Of a stretch of 64,000 nt of DNA, positions 33,945 through 41,312 are shown piece by piece. The notes under the pieces were generated by a model. That model was not told the DNA's origin, did no database searches, and saw only the letters and a list, made by a program, of their open reading frames with translations. Position numbers and translations under genes: made by a program. This DNA is from Gemmatimonadota bacterium (GTDB lineage: Bacteria > JAAXHH01). Position 1 is the stretch's first letter; the number at the start of each line of letters is the position of its first letter. Location: NCBI GenBank assembly GCA_026702745.1, contig JAPPBT010000050.1:1-64000 (forward strand), given 5' to 3'.

Positions 33945-34412
33945 TCAGCGAACGGGACGACCGAATCTATCGGCGAGGGCTTCGCGCCGGTAGTCGAAAA
34001 TGGCGTTGAGCTGGTTCTTCACGATCGCCGCATGTACCATACGGCCCAGCACACCAAATGGCAAGGCATAATGGATCAGGTCATTCATTTCCACGCCGCC
34101 TTCCACGGAACGCAGCCGGTGTTCGTGGTGCCAGAACCTGTACGGACCCGATCGCTGCTCATCGATAAAGTAGCTAAGTGGTTCTGCCTGAGTAATTTCC
34201 GTGACCCAGTTAAAGTATAACATTGAGTAGAGTCCGAGCCGGTACGTGATGATGAGACCCGGGTACATCCGGGCCGGGAGATCCGAAGTCACGGTCAGCC
34301 CGACCCCAGGCGGGGTCAGGTCGCGCAGGTGCTCGGGCCGGCACAGGAAATCCCAGGCGACATCCAGGGATACGGGCAGCATCTGTGTGCGCTTCAACCG
34401 GTAGACGTGCAT
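33945..34412 (-). CDS. SRPBCC (START-like) ligand-binding protein
   Basis: A 155-residue helix-grip fold protein of the polyketide cyclase/COG4276 type. It has the N-terminal pattern LPVSLDVAWDFLCRPEHLRDLTPP, the central beta strands with WVTEIT and YRFWHHEHRLRSVEGGVEMNDLIHY, and the C-terminal helix IVKNQLNAIFDYRREAL. No catalytic residues are conserved in this group, and the ligand is unknown. It is divergent from a TIGR01777 epimerase gene at 34782; in other bacteria these two domains occur fused or adjacent, so a shared role is likely. Confidence 0.8.
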   Translation of the reverse strand: MHVYRLKRTQMLPVSLDVAWDFLCRPEHLRDLTPPGVGLTVTSDLPARMYPGLIITYRLGLYSMLYFNWVTEITQAEPLSYFIDEQRSGPYRFWHHEHRLRSVEGGVEMNDLIHYALPFGVLGRMVHAAIVKNQLNAIFDYRREALADRFGRPVR

Positions 34413-34464
34413 GGGAATTCGGCGCTCCAGTCCAGGTTTCCCTTCCCGTCAAGGCGCGGCTGGT

Positions 34465-34512
34465 CCATGGCGCCGACGGGTGGCCGGCCCATGGCGCCGA
34501 CGGGCGGCGGGC
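34465..34512. repeat. 24-bp direct repeat, two copies
   Basis: CCATGGCGCCGACGGGTGGC begins copy one at 34465 and a near-identical copy starts at 34489. Read directly from the sequence. Confidence 0.75.
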
Positions 34513-34579
34513 ACGGAACGCAACGCAACCGCACTAACTGGATACTACGGTAATCGTCGTAGCGAGTCAAACCACATTA

Positions 34580-34627
34580 GCCGGGCGAGGAGGCCGGACG
34601 AGGAGGCCGGGCGAGGAGGCCGGACAA
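34580..34627. repeat. 13-bp tandem repeat
   Basis: Three full copies of GCCGGGCGAGGAG (middle copy with one change), starting at 34580, 34593 and 34606, then a decayed fourth. Confidence 0.75.
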
Positions 34628-34742
34628 AGGAGACCTGGCAGTCAGCCCGGGCGCGGAGGACGTACGGCAGGCCGGGTCGCCAGGCCGTGCGAACAGCCCT
34701 TGTGCACCGACTGGGCGTACATGTCGTGTGGTCGTCCCGGCC

Positions 34743-34771
34743 TTGACACCGTCCGGCCCCGGTTTTAACTT
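34743..34771 (+). promoter_or_regulatory. Promoter-like pair immediately before the TIGR01777 gene
   Basis: TTGACA (34743-34748), 17-base spacer, TAACTT (34766-34771), ten bases from the ATG at 34782. No Shine-Dalgarno is seen, so the mRNA may be nearly leaderless. The -10 box is weak. Confidence 0.35.
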
Positions 34772-34781
34772 TCGCCACACT

Positions 34782-35699
34782 ATGACCATACTCGTTAGCG
34801 GTGGATCCGGGTTGATCGGCCGCCGGCTGATCCCCTGCCTCGAGCAGTGGGGCCATCGCGTCCTTCGCCTGGTCCGGTCCAGGGACCTGGCCGGCGACAG
34901 GGCGGTCTACTGGTCCACCTCGGAAGGCGGCTTTGACTGGGACGAATCGGGTTCCATCGACGCCGTCGTCCATCTGGCAGGCGAGTCGATCCTGGGACGT
35001 TGGACCGGGGCCAAGAAAGCCCGGATCCGGGAAAGCCGTGTCGACCCCACGCACAACCTGAGCGTGTTTCTCTCCGGGATGGCGTCGCCGCCATCGGTCC
35101 TGGTGTGCGCTTCGGCCACCGGTTATTACGGCGACCGCGGCGACGAACCACTCGGGGAAGCGTCGCCGCCGGGAAACGGGTTTCTGCCGGCGGTCAGCAG
35201 GCAGTGGGAAGCAGCGACCGAACCGGTCCGGGACGCCGGGATCCGGGTCGTGAACCTGCGCATCGGCATGGTGCTGACCCCGGAGGGAGGCGCGCTGGCC
35301 GCCATGCGTACACCCTTCCGCCTGGCCTTGGGTGGAAAGGTCGGAGACGGGCGCCAGTACATGAGCTGGATCACCCGGGACGACCTGGTTGCCGTAATAC
35401 GTTGCGCCCTGGAATCGGATAGGCTGGCCGGTCCCGTCAACGCGGTTTCTCCCCAACCCGTTACCAATGCAGAGTTTACCCGGACACTGGGCCGGGTGCT
35501 GCGCCGTCCGACCCCTTTTACGGTACCCGCCTTCGCCGTCCGCCTGTTGTTCGGCCAGATGGGAAGCGACCTGCTGCTCGCGAGCGCACGCGTTGAACCC
35601 GAAAGGCTTCGGGAAGTGGGATTCCAGTACGAGCACGCGGACCTGGAGACTGCGCTGAACGACCTGTTGAGGGCGAAGCCTTCGAGCGCCGCGCACTGA
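34782..35699 (+). CDS. TIGR01777 family NAD(P)-dependent epimerase (YfcH-like)
   Basis: Atypical short-chain dehydrogenase/epimerase, 305 residues. The N-terminal Rossmann motif ILVSGGSGLIGRRL, the conserved VVHLAGESILG.RWT, SATGYYGDRGDE, NLRIGMVLTPEGGAL, MSWITRDDLV and the C-terminal DUF1731-like GSDLLLASARVEPERLREVGFQY are all present. E. coli YfcH and plant homologues share this layout; the substrate is not established. The ATG at 34782 begins right at the Rossmann strand. An earlier in-frame start at 34728 would add an unlikely leader. Confidence 0.9.
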   Translation: MTILVSGGSGLIGRRLIPCLEQWGHRVLRLVRSRDLAGDRAVYWSTSEGGFDWDESGSIDAVVHLAGESILGRWTGAKKARIRESRVDPTHNLSVFLSGMASPPSVLVCASATGYYGDRGDEPLGEASPPGNGFLPAVSRQWEAATEPVRDAGIRVVNLRIGMVLTPEGGALAAMRTPFRLALGGKVGDGRQYMSWITRDDLVAVIRCALESDRLAGPVNAVSPQPVTNAEFTRTLGRVLRRPTPFTVPAFAVRLLFGQMGSDLLLASARVEPERLREVGFQYEHADLETALNDLLRAKPSSAAH

Positions 35700-35724
35700 G
35701 CAGACCGGACCGAACCTCCACGAT

Positions 35725-35814
35725 GGCGGTGCCTCCCTCGACGGCGGTGCCTCCCTCGACGGCGGTGCCTCCCGCGATGGCGGTGCCTCCCGCGATGGCG
35801 GTGCCTCTTGCGAC
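35725..35814. repeat. 18-bp tandem repeat between TIGR01777 and AbgT genes
   Basis: Five copies of an 18-bp unit (GGCGGTGCCTCCCTCGAC, later copies with CGCGAT or TTGCGAC ends), plus partial units on both sides. It fills most of the 154-base spacer. Confidence 0.9.
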
Positions 35815-35853
35815 GAAGGTGCCGCACGCCACAAGACACGCCACGGAAGGGCC

Positions 35854-37512
35854 ATGAATAAAGACAGCCGGCAACAACCCGCCCAACATCAACCGGCACC
35901 CGCGAGTGCATCACCCGAAAGCGCGGTACCCGCGGGCACAGCGGCTTCCGGCGGGTTCCTGGACGCTATCGAACGGGTTGGAAACCGCCTGCCCGATCCG
36001 GCAACGCTCTTCCTGATCGGCGGGCTGTTCATCATCGTCCTCTCCGACATCGCGGCCCGTGGCCAGTGGACCGTGGTCCAGCGCCTGCCGGAACAGGTGG
36101 TCCTGCAGGATGGTTCGGCCGGCGTGGAATGGCGCGAAACCGAGAAGACCTTCACGTCCACCAGCCTGCTTACCCGGGACGGCCTCTTCTGGGTCGTGGG
36201 CAACATGGTGGAGAACTTCATGCGATTCCCGCCGCTCGGTGTCGTACTGGTCGGGATGCTGGGTATCGGCGTGGCGGAGCGGACCGGCATGATCGGCGCC
36301 CTCCTCAAGGCGTTCATGCTGGCGGTTCCGGTCCGGTTGCTGACTCCGGCCATGGTCTTCATCGGCATCATGTCTTCCATGACGCTCGACGCCGGATACG
36401 TCATACTTCCACCCCTTGCGGCCGCACTGTACAAGGCGGTCGGCCGGTCGCCGCTGGCCGGCCTTGCCGCCGTATTCGCAGGAGTGTCCGCGGGATTCAA
36501 CGCCAACCTCTTCGTGACGGGCCTGGATCCGTTGCTGGCCGGCCTTTCCACGGCCGGGGCGCAGACGATCGACGCGGCTTACCAGGTCGCCGCCACGTGC
36601 AACTGGTATTTCATGATCGTGTCGACGGTGATCATGACCCTGGCGGGCTGGCTCGTCACGGCCTGGTTCGTCGAGCGGCGACTTTCGAACAAGCCGCCCG
36701 AGGAAGGCGGACCGGCACCCGCGTCGTCCACCGGTCCGGAAGAACACGCCCTGACCGCGGTGGAGAAGCGGGGCATGGCCCGTGCATCCCTGGTGTTCCT
36801 GGCAGTACTCTCGGCCATCGTGTTCATGATTTTGTGGCCCGGCGCTCCGCTGCACGGCACCGGCAATCTGTTCGACCGGTGGGTGGAAGCCATCGTGCCC
36901 CTGTTGCTGTTCTGTTTCATCCTGCCCGGTATCGTTTACGGGATATCGGTAGGCGCCATCAAGAACGACAAGGACGCGGCCCGGATGCTCATCGAAACGA
37001 TCGCCACCATGGCCCCGATCATCGTCCTGGCCTTCTTCGCCGCCCAGTTCATCGCCTACTTCCAGTATTCGGGACTCGGCCAGATGCTGGCGATGGCAGG
37101 CGGCCAGGCCCTCGGCCAGGCCCAGATGCCGGCGTGGATGCTGATGATCGCCTTCATTCTCATCACGATGATGTTCAACCTGCTTATCGGCTCCATGTCC
37201 GCCAAGTACGCCCTCTTTGCGCCGATCTTCATTCCCATGTTCATGATGGTGGGCATCAGTCCCGAGTTGACCCAGGCGGCCTACCGGATCGGCGACTCTG
37301 TCAGCAACACCATCACGCCCCTGAACCCCTACCTCGTGATCATCCTGGTATTCATGCGCCAGTTCGTGCCCAAGGGGGGCATGGGCACGCTGATCTCCAC
37401 GATGCTTCCCTATACCGTCGTTTTCGCGGTGATCTGGACGCTGCTTCTCGTGGCCTGGATGGCGATGGGCATTCCCCTCGGCCCGGCGGGCGGACTGGTC
37501 TACGTACCCTGA
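35854..37512 (+). CDS. AbgT family transporter
   Basis: Twelve-helix membrane transporter related to AbgT (p-aminobenzoyl-glutamate uptake) and MtrF (antimetabolite efflux), 552 residues. After a Gln/Pro/Ala-rich cytoplasmic start come GFLDAIERVGNRLPDPATLFLI, MVENFMRFPPLGVVLVGMLGIGVAE and LDAGYVILPPLAAALYKAVGR. The hairpin FAGVSAGFNANLFVTGLDPLLAGLST and the C-terminal DSVSNTITPLNPYLVIIL follow. RBS GGAAGG lies directly before the ATG. Direction of transport and substrate cannot be read from sequence. Confidence 0.9.
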   Translation: MNKDSRQQPAQHQPAPASASPESAVPAGTAASGGFLDAIERVGNRLPDPATLFLIGGLFIIVLSDIAARGQWTVVQRLPEQVVLQDGSAGVEWRETEKTFTSTSLLTRDGLFWVVGNMVENFMRFPPLGVVLVGMLGIGVAERTGMIGALLKAFMLAVPVRLLTPAMVFIGIMSSMTLDAGYVILPPLAAALYKAVGRSPLAGLAAVFAGVSAGFNANLFVTGLDPLLAGLSTAGAQTIDAAYQVAATCNWYFMIVSTVIMTLAGWLVTAWFVERRLSNKPPEEGGPAPASSTGPEEHALTAVEKRGMARASLVFLAVLSAIVFMILWPGAPLHGTGNLFDRWVEAIVPLLLFCFILPGIVYGISVGAIKNDKDAARMLIETIATMAPIIVLAFFAAQFIAYFQYSGLGQMLAMAGGQALGQAQMPAWMLMIAFILITMMFNLLIGSMSAKYALFAPIFIPMFMMVGISPELTQAAYRIGDSVSNTITPLNPYLVIILVFMRQFVPKGGMGTLISTMLPYTVVFAVIWTLLLVAWMAMGIPLGPAGGLVYVP

Positions 37513-37525
37513 TCGGCGGATCGGT

Positions 37526-38947
37526 CTAGCTGTCTGTTGCTGAAGGCGCGGTCGTGCGACGGCGCAGGAACAGGTAGGCGGGGATGCCCAGGGCGGTCAG
37601 CGCGAGGCCCGCGATGGATTCGACGGGCGTCTCGAAGAGCATGTTGGCAAGAATCCCGGCGGAACCGGCGATGAACAGCAGGGGGACGACCGGGTAGCCC
37701 CAGGCACGGTAGGGCCTGGGCAGGTCGGGACGTTTCCTTCGAAGTGTGAATACAGCGGCGGCGCCGGCGATCCACAGCATGAGATTGGCGAAGGTGACGA
37801 ATGTGATCAGGTCTTCGAAGGTGCCGCTGAGGGTGAGCACGCACGCCCAGGCCGCCTGAAACACCACGGCCTGCCCCGGTGTGCGGAACCTGGGATGCAC
37901 CGATCCAGCACGCCTGAAAAACAAACCGTCTCTCGCCATGGCGAAATAGACGCGGGGTCCTACCAGGACGGTGGCGTTCAGCGCGCCGACGATGGACACG
38001 ATGACGGCAGCCGACAGCAGTACGGCGCCGGTTTCGCCGAAGAGCACGTTGGCGGCCGCTTCCCCGACCCGGACGACTCCGGCCATTTCCCCCACGGGCA
38101 ACGCTTTGAGGTAGATGTAGTTCACCAGCAGGTAGACGATGGTGACGGTCGCGGTGCCCATGACGAGAGCCCGCGGCAGGTTCCGTCCGGGCTGCCTGAC
38201 TTCCCCGGCGACGAAGGTGACCTCCTCCCAGCCCGCAAAGGCCCAGGACACGGCGATCAGGGCGACGCCGAAGGCGACCACCAGCTGACCGAAGTCGATC
38301 CCCTGAGCGTTGAAGCTGAAGTCGATCGGCTGGTCGGATCCGGCCCAGAGCCCGAACAGGATGAACAATCCGAGCGCGGCGATCTTGATCACCGAGGAAA
38401 CGTTGGTGATATACTTGCTGAATGTTACGCCGCGGTAGTTTACCACCGTGAGCAGAAGGACCAGGACGAGTGCGGTGAGGTGCCCGGCGGAAAGCGCATA
38501 CGGGAACGTCCAGCCGGGCAGGGAGATTTCGGTTTCGAAAAACACGTTGGTCATCCCGAGCGCGGGGATGAAGTAGCCCGCGTACTCGGCAAATCCCACG
38601 CCGAGGGCGGCGATGATGCCGGTCAGGTACATGGTGAAGGAGACCCAGCCGAACAGGAATCCGCAGAACGGACCGTAGGCTTCCCGGAGATAGACGTACT
38701 GGCCGCCTGCCCGGGGCATGGCGCCACCGAGCTCACCGTAGGCCAGTGCGCCTGCGAGGGCGTGAAGCCCGCCGAACAGCCAGGCCAGGAGAATGAGGGA
38801 CGCGGAAGGAATGCCCCGGGCCATCAGGCCGGTCGTGAGGAAGATCCCCGAACCGATCACGATGCCGATGATGATCATCGTCGTGTCGAAAAGGCCAAGC
38901 TGGCGGACCAGGCCAGACTTTTCTTTTTGATCGCTTGGAATTGCCAT
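37526..38947 (-). CDS. APC superfamily amino acid permease
   Basis: Amino acid/polyamine/organocation transporter, 473 residues with about twelve helices. The first helix has the APC signature MIIIGIVIGSGIF, followed by GGLHALAGALAYGELGGAMPRAGGQYVYLREAYGP and SWAFAGWEEVTFVAGEVRQPGRNLPRAL. The layout resembles LAT-type or YjeH-like exchangers. The ATG at 38947 was chosen over an in-frame upstream start at 39010 because a strong promoter lies at 39065-39093 and MAIPSDQ begins a typical cytoplasmic tail. It ends 13 bases from the convergent AbgT gene. Confidence 0.88.
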   Translation of the reverse strand: MAIPSDQKEKSGLVRQLGLFDTTMIIIGIVIGSGIFLTTGLMARGIPSASLILLAWLFGGLHALAGALAYGELGGAMPRAGGQYVYLREAYGPFCGFLFGWVSFTMYLTGIIAALGVGFAEYAGYFIPALGMTNVFFETEISLPGWTFPYALSAGHLTALVLVLLLTVVNYRGVTFSKYITNVSSVIKIAALGLFILFGLWAGSDQPIDFSFNAQGIDFGQLVVAFGVALIAVSWAFAGWEEVTFVAGEVRQPGRNLPRALVMGTATVTIVYLLVNYIYLKALPVGEMAGVVRVGEAAANVLFGETGAVLLSAAVIVSIVGALNATVLVGPRVYFAMARDGLFFRRAGSVHPRFRTPGQAVVFQAAWACVLTLSGTFEDLITFVTFANLMLWIAGAAAVFTLRRKRPDLPRPYRAWGYPVVPLLFIAGSAGILANMLFETPVESIAGLALTALGIPAYLFLRRRTTAPSATDS

Positions 38948-38992
38948 ATATTGAGGGTAGATGTCGCTCCACCGGACTGGCGTATTCAACAG

Positions 38993-39040
38993 GTGCGGTG
39001 GCAGCCGCATCCGACAGTGCGGTGGCAGCCGGCGCGGTCA
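38993..39040. repeat. 24-bp direct repeat in the APC leader
   Basis: GTGCGGTGGCAGCC begins copies at 38993 and 39017; the tail of the second copy is diverged. It would lie in the 5' leader of the APC mRNA. Confidence 0.6.
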
Positions 39041-39064
39041 AAGGGAAGTTGAAAACGAACGTCC

Positions 39065-39093
39065 ATTTTACCGGGACGGTCCGCCAAAGTCAA
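39065..39093 (-). promoter_or_regulatory. Sigma70-type promoter for the APC permease
   Basis: On the - strand TTGACT (39088-39093), 17-base spacer, TAAAAT (39065-39070). Both boxes are close to consensus. The leader would be about 110 bases. Confidence 0.55.
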
Positions 39094-39103
39094 GGCGGTA
39101 CTC

Positions 39104-39163
39104 GGCGGAAACAGGCGGGACCAGACAGAACCAGGCGGGACCAGACAGGACCAGACAGGAGCA
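39104..39163. repeat. 10-bp tandem repeat upstream of the 2OG-oxygenase gene
   Basis: Six 10-bp units alternating GGCGGGACCA-like and GACAGGACCA-like forms, ending 33 bases before the GTG start at 39197. Confidence 0.8.
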
Positions 39164-39196
39164 GACAGGTCCGTAATTCCGAAAGGATATCACGCG

Positions 39197-39997
39197 GTGA
39201 ACGATTCGGCGCTGGACCTCATCGACTCGATGACCTACCCCATTCACCAGTCCGAATCGGCTGCATACCGTGCGCTGGTCGCCAGGTGCAGGGACGACCT
39301 GTCGGCCCGGAGCGCCTGCCTGCTGCCCGGTTTCGTCACGGAGGAGGCGCGGGTTCGCATGGTGGAGGAGGTGGACCGCGCCGCCCCGGACGCGTTTACA
39401 TGCCGGAAACCTCACAACGTCTACCTGGAAGAACACGACGACGCCTTTCCGTCCGACCACCCGAGGCGGAGGCCCCAAGCCACGGAACTGGATTCGGTTG
39501 CCTTCGACCAGTTCCGCCCCACCGACGGCCTGCACCGGCTGTACGTCTGGGATCCGCTCCTTTCCTTTGTCGCCGATGTCCTCGACAAGGAACACTACTA
39601 CCGGATGGCGGACCCGCTGGCCGCGCTGACCGTAAATGTCATGCATGAGGGACAGAACCATGGCTGGCATTTCGACGAATCCGAGGCAACGACGACCCTG
39701 ATGCTTCAAGCGCCCGAAGCGGGCGGTGTTTTCGAGTACGCCCCGGACGTACGTCCAGCAGACGGAGACGGCTACGAGACCGTGGACCAGGTGCTTCGCG
39801 GCTTTTACCCCGATATTCGCACGCTCGCGGTGGAACCCGGCACGCTCATCCTCTTCGTCGGCTTCCGGTCCATGCACCGGGTGACTTCCGTCGAGGGACC
39901 GTTGACCCGGTATGTCGCCGTGTTCTGCTACAAGGACCGGCCCAACGTCCGCAACAGCCGGGAGGTACAGGAGCTATTCTACGGACGTACGGCCTGA
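39197..39997 (+). CDS. Fe(II)/2-oxoglutarate-dependent oxygenase
   Basis: Non-haem iron oxygenase with the double-stranded beta-helix fold, 266 residues. The iron triad is H158-x-D160 (HGWHFDESE) and H227 (RSMHRVT), and R238 in LTRYVAV is the 2-oxoglutarate anchor. The metal triad is complete, so hydroxylase activity is expected; an Asp rather than Gly/Ala at position 160 argues against a halogenase. The start is GTG at 39197 with AAGGAT upstream. It is 40 bases before the FAD-oxidoreductase gene on the same strand and may share its transcript. The substrate is unknown. Confidence 0.85.
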   Translation: MNDSALDLIDSMTYPIHQSESAAYRALVARCRDDLSARSACLLPGFVTEEARVRMVEEVDRAAPDAFTCRKPHNVYLEEHDDAFPSDHPRRRPQATELDSVAFDQFRPTDGLHRLYVWDPLLSFVADVLDKEHYYRMADPLAALTVNVMHEGQNHGWHFDESEATTTLMLQAPEAGGVFEYAPDVRPADGDGYETVDQVLRGFYPDIRTLAVEPGTLILFVGFRSMHRVTSVEGPLTRYVAVFCYKDRPNVRNSREVQELFYGRTA

Positions 39998-40020
39998 GAG
40001 AGGCACGATAGAGACCGCTA

Positions 40021-40027
40021 GAGGAGG
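40021..40027 (+). promoter_or_regulatory. Ribosome binding site pointing to a TTG start
   Basis: GAGGAGG lies ten bases before TTG at 40038, the codon preceding the Rossmann strand of the FAD oxidoreductase. A GTG at 40047 is the next option but is poorly spaced. Confidence 0.55.
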
Positions 40028-40037
40028 TGGACCACCT

Positions 40038-41312
40038 TTGCACACCGTGATCGTTGGGAACGGCGTAACCGGCGTAACGGCCGCCACGCGGCTCAGGCAG
40101 ATGCAGCCGGACTGGAAGATCACGCTGGTATCCGGTGAATCGGCCTACCATTACTCCCGCCCCGCCCTCATGTACATCTTCATGGGGCACATGACCTACG
40201 AGGCGACGAAACCCTTCGAGGACCGTTTCTGGAGCGACCAGCGCCTGGACCTGGTCAGGGACTGGGTCACCGGCATCGATATCGAGGACAAGCAGCTCGT
40301 GCTGCATAAGACGGGACGGCTGCCCTATGACCGGTTGCTGATCGCCACAGGCGCCAAGTCGAACAGGTTCGGCTGGCCGGGGCAGGATCTCGATGGCGTG
40401 CAGGGCCTGTACAACCTGAAAGACCTGCGCCAGCTGTACAAGAACGCGGAGCGGACCCGTCAAGCGGTCATCGTCGGCGGCGGGCTGATCGGCATCGAAC
40501 TGGCCGAGATGCTCCATTCGAGGCACATCCACGTCACCTTTCTCATCCGCGAAGCGTCCTACTGGTGCAACATCCTGCCCATTGAGGAGTCGGGCATGAT
40601 CAACCGGCTGATCGAGGAGCAGGGCATCGGCCTGATCCGGGAGACCAACCTGAAGGAGATCGTGGACGACGGCTCGGGCAGAGTCGAAGCGGTCGTCACC
40701 GAGTTCGACGAACGGATCGACTGCCAGCTCGTCGGCCTGACGCCGGGTGTTTCGCCAAATACGGACCTGGCAAAGTCGACGCCCATCGAAACCGGCCGGG
40801 GCGTCCTGGTCGACCATTCCTTCCGGACGAACATCCCCGACATATACGCCGCCGGAGACTGCGCGGAAATCGTCAGCAGGAACGGGGGACGCAACCTGAT
40901 CCAGCAGGTCTGGTACACGGGCAAGAAGCAGGGTAAGGCCGCCGGTGAAGTGCTGGCCGGGGAGGATATCGCGTACGATCCGGGGATCTGGTTCAATTCA
41001 GCCAAGTTCTTCGACCTGGAGTACCAGACCTACGGCATGATCCTTAGCACCCCCCAGCCTGGCGAGCAGCACCTGTACTGGGAACATCCCTCCCACCGCC
41101 ATGCCGTCCGCGTCGTCGGCGTCGACGGCTGCATCAAGGCCTTCAATTTCATGGGAATACGCGCCCGTCACGAGGTGTGCGAACGCTGGATCGCCGAGCG
41201 GCGCACCGTAAAGTACGTCCTGGATCACCTGGAAGAAGCCAACTTCGATCCGGAGTTCTTCGTCCGCCACGAGACGGAAATCGTTCGCTCGTTAAAGGAG
41301 CAACTCGTATGA
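40038..41312 (+). CDS. FAD/NAD(P)-dependent pyridine nucleotide-disulfide-type oxidoreductase
   Basis: Two-dinucleotide-binding flavoprotein, 424 residues. The FAD motif VIVGNGVTGVTAATRL opens the protein. LLIATGAKSNRF, the NAD(P) motif AVIVGGGLIGIELAEML and the second FAD motif IYAAGDCAEI follow. It lacks a redox-active C-x4-C, so it is more like ferredoxin/rubredoxin or nitrite reductases than disulfide reductases. Its stop overlaps the start of a membrane polyferredoxin gene (ATGA-type, 41309), which suggests the two form one electron-transfer complex. Confidence 0.87.
   Translation: MHTVIVGNGVTGVTAATRLRQMQPDWKITLVSGESAYHYSRPALMYIFMGHMTYEATKPFEDRFWSDQRLDLVRDWVTGIDIEDKQLVLHKTGRLPYDRLLIATGAKSNRFGWPGQDLDGVQGLYNLKDLRQLYKNAERTRQAVIVGGGLIGIELAEMLHSRHIHVTFLIREASYWCNILPIEESGMINRLIEEQGIGLIRETNLKEIVDDGSGRVEAVVTEFDERIDCQLVGLTPGVSPNTDLAKSTPIETGRGVLVDHSFRTNIPDIYAAGDCAEIVSRNGGRNLIQQVWYTGKKQGKAAGEVLAGEDIAYDPGIWFNSAKFFDLEYQTYGMILSTPQPGEQHLYWEHPSHRHAVRVVGVDGCIKAFNFMGIRARHEVCERWIAERRTVKYVLDHLEEANFDPEFFVRHETEIVRSLKEQLV

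Larger units (their letters stand above)
34413..34781. other. Repeat-rich intergenic region between SRPBCC and TIGR01777 genes
   Basis: Non-coding spacer of 369 bases between divergent genes. It holds two copies of a 24-bp unit, a 13-bp tandem repeat and one promoter-like pair close to the + strand gene. No RNA gene or conserved reading frame was recognised. Confidence 0.7.

Noticed and set aside
34728-34781. Upstream start for the TIGR01777 gene
   Set aside because: It would place the start before the TTGACA promoter box and add residues ahead of the N-terminal Rossmann strand.
35725-35814. CRISPR-like array
   Set aside because: Units are contiguous 18-bp tandem copies without unique spacers, and no cas genes are in the window.
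36066-37529. 487-codon frame inside the AbgT gene
   Set aside because: Alternative frame of a recognised twelve-helix transporter, lacking hydrophobic segments.
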